From contig NC_068576.1 in NCBI RefSeq assembly GCF_025698545.1, forward strand, positions 52,548,390-52,612,389: a stretch of DNA of 64,000 bases, given 5' to 3'. Source of the stretch: Gossypium raimondii (Eukaryota > Streptophyta > Magnoliopsida > Malvales > Malvaceae). A program made the position numbers and the translations under genes. Position 1 is the first letter of the stretch; each line of letters starts with the position of its first letter. The notes under the pieces were generated by a model, which had not been told where the DNA came from, made no database searches, and saw only the letters and a program-made list of their open reading frames with translations. Shown one piece after another: positions 50,176 to 62,194 of the stretch.

Positions 50176-50412
50176 CCCTAATAAACATTGGTGCCGCCAA
50201 TGGTATTGCTTTCATTGGTGCCCGCCAATGGCTTTAGCACCTTTGGTGCCGCTTAATCCCATTAGGCGTGACTAAATACACCCGTCACATCGGTCGATTT
50301 TTTTCGTTTTTTTGATATATTTTGGTAAATAAAAAATATATTTTTGGTAAATAAAAAAGTTATAACATTTTGGGAATTTTTATTTTTGTTATAATATTTT
50401 AGTAAATATCCC
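50176..50412. repeat. MULE-2 right TIR
   Basis: Inverted copy of the left TIR: ATTGGTGCCGCCAATGG, CACCTTTGGTGCCGC, CGTCACATCGGTCGATTT (inverse of the left-end GACCGATGTGACGG), TTTTGGTAAATAAA repeats, terminal AAATATCCC. The TSD TAAATGCAA follows immediately. Confidence 0.85.
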
Positions 50413-50799
50413 TAAATGCAACTTAACAAACAAATGTCTCTAAAATAATAAAAAAATTAACAAATGTCTTTAAAATAATAACAAAATTAATAATAAAATA
50501 AGTTTTATACAATATCCAAACAATAACAACAAAATAGTAGCAACATAATAGTAAAATGGAGCAAAATAGGGAGAAAAAAATAATAAAATAATATTAAAAA
50601 TAAAAAAAAGATTTTTTTTGTCCTTTAGTGAATTCGGGCCGGGCCCGGGCCAAAGATGCCTTACCCGAGGCTCGGCTTGTTTTTTAAACGGACCTTATTT
50701 TTTTGTCTAAGCCCATTTTTCGGGCCTATATTTTTGCCCGAAAACTCTCATATTTCGGCTAGGCTAGGTGGTCAACCCATGAACAAGTCTATGTCCAGC

Positions 50800-51470
50800 C
50801 AAGTAAATTAATTAATTTTTAATTAAATAAATTTAATTAATTGAATTTTCTAAATTAATTAAAGGAAAATATTAATTTAGTTTCCCAAAATAATCTAAAC
50901 TAATGCATCGGATTAATCATTGAACCGAAAAAAAGAACGATTAAGCTTTAGTCTTCTTTTTCTTTTAGTTTTTGTTTCCATTTTGACTGAAAAAACTATT
51001 TATTTTCATAATCATCTTTGTTGAATCAAAACAATAGAAATCAATTTAAGTGCTCCATCAATCGATTGAATTTTTTTATTCAAAATGGAAGATCAAAGAT
51101 CAATTCAATAGAGGGTCTAGGCATAGATTACATTGAGTAAATAGTTTTTTGTTTTTTACCTGATTTTTGGGTTCAGATATTATGAATTTCTTTTTGCAAA
51201 AAAATGTCCATCTTTTCATATTTTTTCGTATACGTGACAGACAAAAAAGATGTTTCATATTTGTTTATTTATGTATTGTGGGCAACCACAATAGCAAGCA
51301 GGTATAGAGGTTGGTGCGTCAATTTCTTTTTCTTTTTTGTTGTTCTGCTCTTCTCTTATCTGATGGTAAAAAAAAAAAACCTTAATTGTTGCTTCTTTTC
51401 AATATGGAGAAAATTGAGTTTTAGGGCAATTTTTTGTATTTTATTTTCATAAAAAAATTAACTTTTTTCA
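50800..51470. other. Interior of the outer TIR element
   Basis: AT-rich sequence between the right end of the hAT-like element and the right arm of the outer TIR element. No ORF recognised; presumably the original core of the outer element. Confidence 0.4.
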
Positions 51471-52004
51471 TCCCAGTTGGATATCCACTTTGGCATTTAA
51501 AACCATTTTAACTGTCACGTCGGACTGCCGTTTAGGAGGTAATAAATTTTAACAGTAGAGTGATCATTTCGTAACAAAACAATAATGTAAGTGACTAAAA
51601 CGTAACATTTCAAACACAAGTGACTAAAATGTAACACGAGACAAACAATAGTAACTATTTTGATAGTTTATCTATTTTGTCTATTTAATTTGTCCCATTA
51701 AATTTTGTCTCTAAATTACTATTTTTACATGAATTTTCACTAAACTTCAATTTTGAATATTTTGAAACAGAGTTTAATGTTTTCATATTCTTAATTCAAT
51801 AATTGAAAATATACATTGACAACAAGATTAAAATTGATTAAAAGATAATTTATAAATAAAGACGACAGTTTAATTTTGAATTTTCAGCATTTCAGGCTTT
51901 TCTTTCCTAAAATTTCATTTCTATATTAATTGCTCAAGTTTAAAGATTTTATGAATTAAAAATTTTAATCATTAAAAAATAACCACTATCATAAAGGGTG
52001 TAAC

Positions 52005-52790
52005 TAGAAATTTTTATAGTGGGGTCAAAATTAAATTATAATCTTTACGATAAAAAACATATAATTCCACCATTTTAATAGACTATATCTAGAAGTATGT
52101 ATGGGCCGAGCCGGGTTCAACTAAAAATTTTATGTTCATTTGCTAGGCCCGACCTGAAAAATGGACCTAAAATTTTGTCAAAGTCCGACCCAGATAAAAA
52201 TGTTAAAATTTGGGCCCGACCCGGCCCGCCCATAGTAATTTTTATATTATTTTATATAATTTTAAAATATATATAATACATCAAAAATACTTAAAACATC
52301 AAAATAAATATTTCCCAACAAATTAAAAATAAATTTTAAAAAATATTTATATTTAAATAACACTAAGATAGATGCAACTTAACAAACAAATGCCTCTAAA
52401 ATAATAACAAAATTAACAATAAAATAAGTTTTATACAATATCTAAACAATAACAACAAAATAGTAGCAATATAATAGTAAAATTATAGCAAAATAGGGAG
52501 AAAACAATAAGAAATTAATATTAAAAAATATTTTTTGTCCTTTAGTGAATTTGGGTCGGGTCTGGTCCAAAAATGCCTTACCTGAGACTCGGTCTTATTT
52601 TTCGAGCTTATATTTTTGCCCAAATCCTCCCACATTTCGGGTCGGGCCATATCTTTATAATTTTTAAAAGATTAAATTAAATATTTATATTTTTAAGAAG
52701 GTCAAAATGTAGTTTTATTTTTATTAATTTTAAATTTTTTTCATTTTAAATATCCGGACCCATGCTAACCCCTTAATTTCGCTACTTACT
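52005..52790. repeat. Dispersed short repeat, copy 2, split by a hAT-like element
   Basis: 52005-52090 plus 52649-52790 together match the uninterrupted copy at 19515-19760. The piece in between is the hAT-like element, with ATATCT repeated at both joins (52085-52090, 52649-52654). Confidence 0.6.
52091..52648. mobile_element. hAT-like TIR element, uninterrupted relative of layer 2
   Basis: Begins AGAAGTATGTATGGGCCGAG and ends with GGGTCGGGCC-type sequence. Its interior is collinear with the arms at 27108-27400 and 50413-50750. Flanking repeat ATATCT, extendable to 8 bp with one mismatch. No coding capacity. Confidence 0.65.
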
Positions 52791-52873
52791 ATCATAACAT
52801 AAAAAGTTCTAAAATTGTTAATAACACTGATAGGATTACAATGGCAAAATACAAAAAATTCTTGCATGATTAA

Positions 52874-53018
52874 GGGTGAGTTTGGATGGGCATTGTGTTT
52901 ACCTGCGGTTAGTGTAAAAACAGTGATGGTGATGAGATTAGATACTCTAGCAATACTGTAACGTGAGACAAAAAATAAACTAAACGCACCACACTTAATC
53001 GCCCATCTAAACCCACCC
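52874..53018. mobile_element. Tourist-like MITE, 145 bp, TSD TAA
   Basis: Starts GGGTGAGTTTGGATGGGC and ends GCCCATCTAAACCCACCC, flanked by TAA on both sides (52871-52873, 53019-53021). Related to the copy at 13197-13346 but in the opposite orientation, judged by the interior. Confidence 0.75.
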
Positions 53019-53239
53019 TAAATCTTTAAATCTAGAGCTTATGTTTGAAAGGTTCGAGAACGAAGATCTCAAAATACTCTTAAAAAAGAGCACAAATAAA
53101 ATAAATAACAAAAAGGATATCGTAGGAGAAATAAAAAAGAAAGTATATTCCAGTCAATTTCTCTATTTTAGATATTATCAAGTGGTAAGAGAATCTACAC
53201 TTTCCTTTTTCCCTTGACATAAGTCCAATTTCCATTTTT

Positions 53240-53245
53240 CACGTG
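53240..53245. promoter_or_regulatory. G-box (CACGTG) upstream of ACX1
   Basis: Perfect CACGTG about 325 bp before the ACX1 start codon. G-boxes bind bHLH/bZIP factors such as MYC2. A jasmonate link is plausible given ACX1's role, but is inference. Confidence 0.4.
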
Positions 53246-53568
53246 TCTTTTCTTTTTAATTTCTTAATATTTCATTAAAATAAAATAAAAACAAAAACAA
53301 AGTAATATTTGAGAATGAAAAGAATGCAACGTCAATATTAACTAAATTTAACCAAAATAAAACCCGCCGCTCGTTGTCTTTGTATATTATAGTGAAGCGC
53401 GTATCTATAAGGTCATTCCTATCTAGTTTCGTTGTTCCTTTTTTGCTTTCTTTTTTTCTTTTCGCATTGTGTATTTTTTCTCATTATTTATAACCAAATC
53501 TGAAATTACAGAATACGAATTCTCTTGCTTTTTTTTATTGAATTTTCAATTTGGATCGAGAAAAAAAA

Positions 53569-56500
53569 ATGGAGGCATTGGATTACCACGCCGAAGAAAG
53601 GCGCAAGGCAGAGTTCGATTTGGAAGAGATGAAGATCGTTTGGGCTGGTTCTCGTCAAAACTATGAAATCTCCGATCGAATGGCTCGTCTCGTCGCTAGC
53701 GATCCGGTGATTTATTTTTTTTACTCGCCTCTTTTTTTTTTTCGCTTTATATGATGAGTGCAACGTTTATGTTTTAAGAAATTTGTTTTTTTTTCTATAA
53801 CTTGAAACCATGTGAAATTTAAAATTTTTAGTTTCTTTATTTTAATGATTTTTTCTTCTCTTTTATTGCTAAATTTTTGTTGCTTTTTTCCTCTTTTGAT
53901 TCACATGTCAGTTTCCTCTGTGTTTGGTTTCGAGGATGGAACTGAAATGCTTATTAAATTTTAACGGAATTTCTAATATCAGAAACATATTATCGTTTTA
54001 CTGTTTGTTAATTCGTTTCTGAGCTATTTTTCTTTCTGTTTGCTTCCCGAGAATATGTAGGAAAGCAATGGAGCTAAAGTTTGGCTTCTTGTCGTCAATT
54101 GGATTAAAAAGATACTGTTTACAATAATCTTTTATAGTTTACACTCATACGGCGCGTTTTTTAGTCTTTCTTTGAAGTAATGCGTTACTGTTTGTTTCTC
54201 ACGAAGCTGTTAGAGCGAAATTCTAGATTACTAAATTTTCCCTCCTTCAGTGACCTAAACTAAAGGATTAGATTCGCTTTTCTTTTCTGGAATTTTAATG
54301 TTATTCTTTAATAATTTAAGTAATCATGTTGCTATCTTCTTAAGGTCTTTCGAAAGGATAACAGAACTATGCTAAGCAGGAAGGACTTGTTTAAAGATAC
54401 TTTGAGAAAAGCTGCTCATGCATGGAAGCGGATAATTGAGCTTCGTCTCTCTGGTTTGTTTTCAGCTGGTTTTCTCTTCCTCTAAATTGATTTTCCCCTC
54501 AGTTATCTGATTTATATTAAAATCTTCTTGTAACAGAAGAAGAGGCCCATATGCTAAGGTCTTATGTGGATCAGCCTGCTTTCACAGATCTTCACTGGGT
54601 AGTTCTGTTTTTCTTTTCCTGTTTCTGTGCGTCACAGCTACTGTATATGCCATTTAAATGCTAAGCGTTTTATAAATGTTTGAAAAGCACCGAATATGTT
54701 GATTAACTTATTTAGTTTGCCGAATCTAATATAAAATTATGGTCTCTATTATGCTCATATCTGTATTTGAAACACTTAGAAAAAGGACTTGGAAGTTTTT
54801 TTTTTTTAAACCTGCTAATGTGTATTCCCTTTATAGGGAATGTTTATACCTGCAATTAAAGGACAAGGAACTGAGGAACAGCATGAGAAGTGGTTGCCAA
54901 TGGCATATAAGATGCAAATAATTGGATGCTATGCACAAACTGAACTTGGTCATGGCTCCAATGTCCAAGGGCTTGAGACCACTGCAACATTTGATCCTCA
55001 GACTGATGAATTTGTCATTCATAGTCCAACATTGACTTCAAGCAAAGTGAGTAATATGTTTAACAACCCTTTAACCAATTCTTTCTTTCACATTGATTAG
55101 TTACATCACTCTAGCAATATATCAGGAGAGGTTCTTCAATTGTTTTCTCAATGCATTTTGGCTAAGACTCCCTTTACTCCTCTCTCTTCCTCTTCTTGTG
55201 TGCAATGCGTTGTTTTCTTATTGGAACCCTATATTATTTGTAAAAGGTTTTAATCGTATATTGATCTTCCTGTATTTTCTTGACTTAACGCTCTCTAATC
55301 AGCTTTTTGTCATTACTAGTGGTGGCCTGGTGGATTGGGTAAAGTATCCACACATGCTGTGGTCTATGCACGTCTTATAACAGGTGCTCAAGACCATGGA
55401 GTGCATGGTAAGTTCTAAACTTATTATGTTATTTAGCTGGTATTCCAGATATTAATTCAGGAATTCATGTTTTCAGGTTTTATTGTCCAGCTGCGTAGTT
55501 TGGATGATCACTCACCTCTTCCAGGCATAACAGTAGGTGATATTGGAATGAAATTTGGAAGTGGGGCATATAACAGCATGGACAATGGTCTTCTGAGATT
55601 TGATCATGTGCGCATTCCAAGGAACCAAATGCTAATGCGGTTTGTTCTCTAACCATGCCTCTATACGTCTTTGTCTCTTTTGACTTCTACTTTTTTTCTG
55701 AAGGCTAATATATCATTTGTCATTTGATGTTTCTCTGGTTGCCCATTCTCTGGAGAGAATTTGAGGAAACTTATAATTTTAGAATTGCATAGTGGGAAGC
55801 ATCTTCTCAAGAAGTTATTCTTGGATAATTCCTGCAATGAGCAGTTATCTCAGTGAAGTTAGAAAGATGCGAAATTCTCTGCTACTTCTCTTAACCCTAT
55901 AGAAGTTTTAGACTGCTCAGAAAAATTCTTTCCTCAATAAAAGAAGACCACCCAAAAGAAGCCAATTATAACTGAGTTGAATTGCCACTCTTATAGCGTA
56001 ATTTTCATGGACAAACAAGTTGACAGTTCTGAGGTTTGCTTTTCCTTTTCCTCTCCAAATGTCTCAGTGTTTCACAGGTTACAAGAGAAGGGAAATTTGT
56101 GCAATCTGATGTGCCTCGCCAGCTGGTTTATGGCACTATGGTCTATGTCCGACAAACAATTGTATCTGATGCTTCTTGTGCTTTAGCTAGAGCAGTTTGT
56201 ATTGCAACAAGGTACAGTGCTGTTCGTAGACAATTTGGTTCCCAGAATGGCGGTCCAGAGACCCAGGTACCATGTATTGGATCTTATACACATATGCATG
56301 TTGTTTCAAGTATGGGTTGCTGTTATACACGGCTACCTTCTATGATCACTTGTAATGGCTTGTTCTTTCCCATAGAAACTTCCAAATAAATGTGATGAAG
56401 AATCTCTGATTGCTGCTGCTGTATTTTTAGAATTAATTTTTCATACGCTGAAACTGATGCATCTTTTTTTTTTTCATTTATTTTGTTTCAGGTGATTGAC

Positions 56501-59290
56501 TATAAAACTCAGCAAAGCAGACTCTTTCCTTTGCTTGCTTCTGCCTATGCTTTCAGATTTGTTGGTGAGTGGCTGAAATGGCTATACACTGATGTGACAC
56601 AAAGATTGCAAGCCAGTGATTTCTCCACATTACCCGAGGCTCATGCATGTACTGCAGGGTTAAAATCTATGACTACTTCTGTAACTGCAGTATGTTACTT
56701 TTACCAACCTTCACCACTCTTGTAATTTATTGATTATTTTTCTGTAGCTTTAATAATTTTTATTGTTGGCTAGTTAACATTGCTTGTATCACCATTTTGA
56801 TGGCATAAACAGTCTGTCTATATGTTCAAAAATTTGTGCATTCATTACAGAATAACATTCAATGACTCAATTATACCTAAGGGCTCTTTTTTTTTTTTGG
56901 GAATGCTTTTAGCTTGAACAAAATAAATATGGTTGCAGGATGCTATTGAAGAATGCCGGAAATTATGTGGTGGTCATGGTTATCTCTCTAACAGTGGGCT
57001 CCCTGAGTTATTTGCAGTTTATATACCTACCTGTACCTATGAAGGAGACAATGTTGTGCTGCTCTTACAGGTATGTGAAATGTGAAATAGAATCAATCTT
57101 TATTTTGACACCTTTCATCATCTTCATTTTTTATGGCAGGGGATGAATTCCAACATTCTAACAGAGACTTGATCTGAGTATAGAATAGTATATCTTGCAA
57201 TCTGTTTTTAGAATCTCTGACTTCAGTTTCATGTTAGCTAGTACTTCTTGTGTTTCATGGTATTTTATAAAGGTTTGGATGAATCTATAGTAAAGAACAT
57301 GAAAGGGATACCACAACTGAAAATAGGGAATGAATTCTAAAATTCTTTGATTTTGTGTCGATAATGATTCTGGATGCCATTTAATGAAAATGTAACTGGA
57401 ATGTTTCTGTAGGTTGCAAGATTTCTCATGAAAACCGTTTCCCAGCTGGGGTCAGGGAAGAAGCCTGTTGGAACAACAGCTTACATGGGACGAGCAGAAC
57501 ACCTCATGCAGTGCCGCTGTGAAGTTGAAAGGGGTATCTTTTATATGTTTTTGTTCTCTTGAACTTGTCTGCAACTTATAATTTCATGTCTCAGAAGATT
57601 GAAAACATTTGTTTTTACAAACATTAATTAGGATTCGTCTTATCTCTATCAGTAAATTGGCCAGTCATTGTTGCTTTCTTAACAGTTTTGAGCGTTTTTT
57701 TCCATTCTATTTACAAACTATTGCCAAGTACTGGGTATACATAGTGCCAGTCTTATATTAGTTTGTACTTACTGACAATTACTACCTGTTTAGGTAAATA
57801 AAAATACTTCATTCCTTGTATTGACTCACAGCTGAAGATTGGCTAAAGCCAAGTGTAATATTGGAGGCATTTGAAGCGAGGGCTTTTAGGATGTCTATTG
57901 CCTGCGCAAAAAACCTTAGCAAATTTTCAAACCCAGAAGACGGTACGTCCTTTGTACCTTGATTAAAGAAAAAGCATTCTCTTTTATCAGTATCTTTCAT
58001 TGACATGTTACTCAACCAAGTTCTCTCTTGCATGGTTCGCTATTGTATGGTTACACTTTCAATTCTTATCAGAAATTTTTGGCATACTGTGAGTCATATA
58101 ATTTAAAACTTTGGATGAATTTTTCAATGAACATCATCTTGTTATGATTGTAAACAAATAGTTAAATGCTGTCAGTCTAAGGCTGTGCAGTAGCCTCTCC
58201 TTTGAAATCGTTGATGTCCATATGTTTGATGTGCTTTCACTTTTTCTTTGTTTGTCTTCAGGTTTTTCTGAACTTTCGCCTGATTTGCTTGAGGCTGCAA
58301 TTGCTCATTGTCAATTAATTGTTGTTTCCAAGTAAGCCTCTCCAGTCTTTTCCTCTCTTTTTTCCCTTTCAGAATGTGGGGGGCCGAAAATTAATACTAA
58401 GGCACAATTTTAATTTTCTATGTTTTAAAAATTGAAAAACACCTTTGGTAAATAGAAATAAAAATTTGTACCAGAGCCAAATCATCTAAAATTTAAAACC
58501 CTTGTTTTCATTATTTTCACATTTATAAAGCATCATTTTTAAAGATTTCAACCAAACATGTTTTCTTCGATGCTTTTCATTTTCTAAGAAAAGGAAAACA
58601 AAAATAAATCAAAGGGAGCCTAAATTTCTCACTGTTTGGTTTTTTGGATGGAAGGAGCTGAAATATACGCGCTCGTCAAATATTAAATTTCATGGCATCT
58701 TTAAAGGAATTACTGACCAAAGTTGAAGGAGATCCCACTTATTGTTGGCTGCTACTTTTTGTTTTCTGAAAATGTTCTCTAAGATAGTTCCTTGTGTTTT
58801 TTCAGGTACATTGAGAAACTGCAACAAGACATACCAGGGAAAGGAGTGAAAAGACAGTTGGAGATTCTGTGTAATGTATACGCTTTGCATCTTTTACACA
58901 AACATCTCGGTGATTTCGTCACAACCAGCTGCATTACCCCGAAGCAAGGTGCACTAGCAAATGAACAGCTGAGATTGTTGTACTCCCAGGTTTGTTTCAA
59001 TAATGCAATTTAGTTAATAGGGTGCTCAGCATGAAAAGCCTGCTGCAAATCCGCCAGTTCTCATCTCATTTTTTTCTCAGGTCCGTCCAAATGCCATTAC
59101 CCTTGTAGATGCATTCAATTACACCGACCACTACCTTGGCTCGGTCCTCGGTTGCTATAATGGAAACGTCTATCAAAGGCTCTATGAGGAAGCATGGAAG
59201 GATCCTTTGAACGATACAGTCGTGCCAGATGGTTACCTCGAATATGTTTGGCCAATATTGAAGCAACATATTCGCACTGCAAGACTCTAA
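53569..59290 (+). CDS. ACX1: Peroxisomal acyl-CoA oxidase (ACX1 class), 14 exons
   Basis: FAD-dependent oxidase for the first step of peroxisomal beta-oxidation: acyl-CoA to trans-2-enoyl-CoA, producing H2O2. ACX1 prefers medium to long chains and shortens the jasmonate precursor OPC-8:0. Exons: 53569-53706, 54345-54453, 54537-54598, 54837-55046, 55320-55407, 55477-55639, 56068-56266, 56492-56689, 56939-57070, 57413-57533, 57832-57942, 58262-58331, 58806-58989, 59081-59290. All phases fit and give 664 aa, the usual length. Visible landmarks: the flavin-binding segment [20 protein letters not shown] (134-153), the WWPGGLGK motif (174-181), [10 protein letters not shown] in exon 7, the catalytic Glu at residue 424 in TYEGDN, and the C-terminal PTS1 ARL (662-664). 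Exon 7 starts at 56068, a site needed to join MLMR to VSQVTREG. Intact and apparently functional. Confidence 0.95.
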
Positions 59291-60400
59291 CAAATAACCA
59301 AAGCACCGTGCCATTTTGAACCACATATTAAGGTCATTAACGAATAAAGTGATGAGATATCTACCACCTCAAAGGTCAGGTATCGCTGCTTTAGACTTCT
59401 AGTATCTCCAATCTCTTGGATTATGGCATTAGTTATTTACTTAAAAATTGTGGTGTGATAAATTTAAGGATATACTTTTAGTAAGCTCATTTATTTATTT
59501 TGTGTTCTTGGGATTTAAAAGCAAACTTCAATTTAATTTATAAACATTTTTTTGAAGTGCGATCATCTAGCTATAATATATAATTCAAGAAACCTGTAAG
59601 ACTTTTCAAAGTACTCCTATTAATATCGTATCATGTGGTATATAATACGTATATACACAAAAGTTATATCCATTTATACTTTTATGCTAATATAAAATTT
59701 GAATATCATATCAAATGTATAAATTGAAGTATAGTATAAATTAAAGGATATCAATAGGGTTTGAATTTTGGTAATTGGGTGCCAAACAAAGTGTTCAACC
59801 ACTATTTTCTCATGTTGTTGCCAAACTTTAAGTGTTGCAAGTTACTTTTCGATTGCCCAATATATCATTTATAGATAAATATTGTGAAAACAATTTGATT
59901 AAAGGAAAAATAAACAAAAAAAGTTGAAAGAGTGAAAAGAAACTGCCAACCGGAAGATAGGTTGGTACTCAAATAAGTGAAACTATTTAGAGGGTTTTTT
60001 TTTTTTTTTTTTGGATAACTGATACAGAGGAAGAAAAAGCTAGATAGATAAACAGAAAACTAGAGTTAGGCTCATGGTTAATTCTGGCCAGAAACTTTGA
60101 TGTTTCCCTTTTCGTCCACTTTTCATTATAAAAGTAATGACGTCAAATATATTTAATCTCTCAGTGCAATTGAGTTTGCTTCCCTCAAGAATCCTTCCGA
60201 TGAATTTATCTTTGGTCTGAAAGATGAAATACGAGACTTTTAGTTCCAATAAATTTGTGAGGACGAAGCAGAGGTTCCTAGTGATACCATTCTTCCGGTG
60301 AAAACCTCATCTATGCATACACATTGCCTTGTTAGTGTGGATAATATGAGTCTCAACACTCAATTTCAGGTTCATAGATGTGATGAGCGTATACTACCTT
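59291..60400. other. ACX1 3' UTR and AT-rich spacer
   Basis: First 150-200 bases probably 3' UTR. The rest is AT-rich with a T20 run near 59995-60014; no gene or RNA supported. Confidence 0.4.
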
Positions 60401-61090
60401 AAGGCCCGACAATAAGATTAAAACTCAAGCAAATCAAACCAAGATTCGATTAAAATCAGTATGCGAGGACGAATTTTTTTAAGGAAACGAGGAATGATAC
60501 ATGCATGGAATAGATGAAATGTATTAAAATCAATTCAACCAAGCTGTCAAATTTCAAGCTGAAAAGATTAGTCGACTTGCGACAAATTTTTGGATGAAAT
60601 CTGACATTTTTAGATTAAGATGTCTTTATAGTATTCGAAGATCCATCTCTTAGTTTCGAAACACACTTCAAATCACTCGATTTTGAGTTCGGCAACTTAA
60701 GTTATAACCGTTTTAGTGAAGATTGCGCAAGCGGAATTTCTGGATGAGATTATTACGGAAATTACAAGTTTCGAGCTTTTAACTCGAGTTTAAATCATAT
60801 TGGTTTTGGGTTTTAGGCTTAATCTCAATATTGTATTTATCAGCTTTTATTACAAAGTTTTCTTTCTTGGAGAGGAAATTAGAGCCGTTTGAAAGGTTTG
60901 TGGATTTTCTTGTTTTTAAGGCTTTTATACGCCACAATCTTTTCCATTTATTTTCTTATTTATTGTTCTAAATTTTAATTTATTGTTCTATTTTATTTAT
61001 CTTAGTTATTTGTTTTAATTGACTTGGATTTGATAGTGTTTGAGTTCTGTTAAAATCCAAATTTCTTTTCAAATATTTAGAGTCCTAAAT
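60401..61090 (+). repeat. Possible 3' end of a Ty3/gypsy element (LTR remnant)
   Basis: GCGAGGACGAATTTTTTTAA near 60462 followed by AGGAAACGAGGAATGATACA resembles the conserved end of gypsy pol, polypurine tract and LTR start in many plant elements. The following 500 bases would be LTR. No pol domain or second LTR is visible, so this is tentative. Confidence 0.35.
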
Positions 61091-61339
61091 TAAATCTGCG
61101 AGTTAGATAAACTTTATGATCCTATTCTACATTCATTTGTATTAATTGAATGTTTGATTCTTAGTTGAGATGGTTTGTTTAGAAAGTGCACAACTTCCAT
61201 TATTACAATCAAACACATTGGTGAAATGACAAATTGATAGTGTGGCTAATACCTTCATGTTATGGCTTGATTCTTTGGTTGGTAATGGTGTTATTGATTA
61301 ACTTCAATCATCGCTATAATAATTAGATTCAAAATTCAA

Positions 61340-61605
61340 ATCCTTTTTTTAGAGAATTTTGAAGTGAGCTAAAATATAATTGCAACATTATATTAATGTC
61401 AAATTTTATATTTTTAAAGGAATAAACTTTTTATTTTTGGTTTTGGAGAGGGTATAATTTAATTTTAAATTTTGAGATAGATTGGAATACAATTTTACCA
61501 CTAAATTAACTTAAAACTTTGCAATACTTATAGAATTAAAAGATAAATTTTATTTTTTTCGGAAGTAGGACCCTTACATACCCCATCTAATTTCGCCCCT
61601 GGTCA
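61340..61605. repeat. Dispersed short repeat, copy 3
   Basis: Related to copies 1 and 2: TATAATTTAATTTTAAATTTT-like interior, ACAATTTTACCA, and the terminal CCCCATCTAATTTCGCCCCT, the inverse of the GGGCGAAATTA end. Confidence 0.4.
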
Positions 61606-62194
61606 TAAATTTAAAATAGATATTATGGGTTATAAATTTTTTAAGGATCATCTTGCAGGTGGGAGATGATTTCATATTCTTATTTAATAAGTATAAAAAC
61701 AAAATTTAAATTATTCTTAGAATAATACCATTTCAGTAAAAGAATTCATTCGATAATTGAAGAGTTATAAGAAAGAAACAACATAAATTTCAAACTGAGG
61801 TATCAGTCAGCTTTAACTTTATTAGAGCTAAGAAATCTTACCAACATTTATTGCTTTCTTTGATTGGCAGAGATTTAAAAAAAAGAAAGAAAAACCCGTA
61901 TTAATTCAAATCGGCAACGCAATAGCTCTACGGTACCACCGAAGAAAGTTATGCCGAAATTCGGCCTTATCCATCATTCTCCATCAAAAATCCTCTCCCC
62001 CTTAAAAACGCGCCACATTTGCTTCTCCTTTTTATTTAAATTAGAAAAGTTAAAAACATCCCCCTCTCTCTCTCATAAAGCTTAAGGCCAAAACCCTTCC
62101 TCTCTCTTTTTCTTTCCCCCTGCGTCTCTCTTTTCCGAGCAAAGCAAAAACCCTAATCTCTTTTTCTTTTTTAATTTTGCCGTAAAATTTAATA
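61606..62194. promoter_or_regulatory. Upstream region of the SMPD4-like gene
   Basis: AT-rich up to about 61900, then a C/T-rich stretch (62060-62130, including a CTCTCTCTCTC run) typical of plant Y-patch 5' UTRs just before the start codon. No clear TATA box. Confidence 0.45.

Larger units (their letters stand above)
27402..50412. mobile_element. MULE-2: 7.2-kb Mutator-like element split by a retrotransposon (layer 3)
   Basis: Starts GGGATATTTACTAAAA and ends TTTTAGTAAATATCCC. It is flanked by the identical 9-bp repeat TAAATGCAA (27393-27401, 50413-50421). The related uninterrupted repeat at 52 kb reads GATGCAACTTAAC across this point, so it serves as an empty site. Without the inserted retrotransposon (33462-49255 plus one 5-bp TSD) the element is 7,212 bp. 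It carries a MULE transposase on the plus strand (28243-30926) and a PMD gene on the minus strand (31168-33126); the two 3' ends face each other about 240 bp apart. It belongs to the same family as MULE-1. Both genes are disrupted, so it is no longer autonomous. Confidence 0.9.
27108..50791. mobile_element. hAT-like TIR element (layer 2)
   Basis: The left end starts TAGAGGTGTGCATAGGCCGA and the right end finishes CATGAACAAGTCTA, with GGCC/GGGCC-rich inverted subterminal sequence. The 8-bp flanks TGTCCAAC (27100-27107) and TGTCCAGC (50792-50799) differ at one base, consistent with a hAT-sized target duplication. A related copy without the MULE insertion lies at about 52091-52648 and shows that the real element is about 0.6-0.7 kb. 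No transposase of its own is visible. Confidence 0.65.
26939..51682. mobile_element. Outer TIR element (layer 1 of the nest)
   Basis: About 170-bp inverted arms. On the left (about 26941-27099): GGTAAATTATTAAAATAATC, TTGTTACGAAATTGTCATTC, then CGACGTGGCAGTTAAAAT. On the right (about 51472-51680) the reverse complement has the same motifs in the same order. Everything between, except roughly 50800-51470, is later insertion. Outer limits are accurate to within about 30 bases; no clear TSD. I recall this arm sequence as frequent in cotton DNA, which supports but does not prove the host. Confidence 0.65.
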
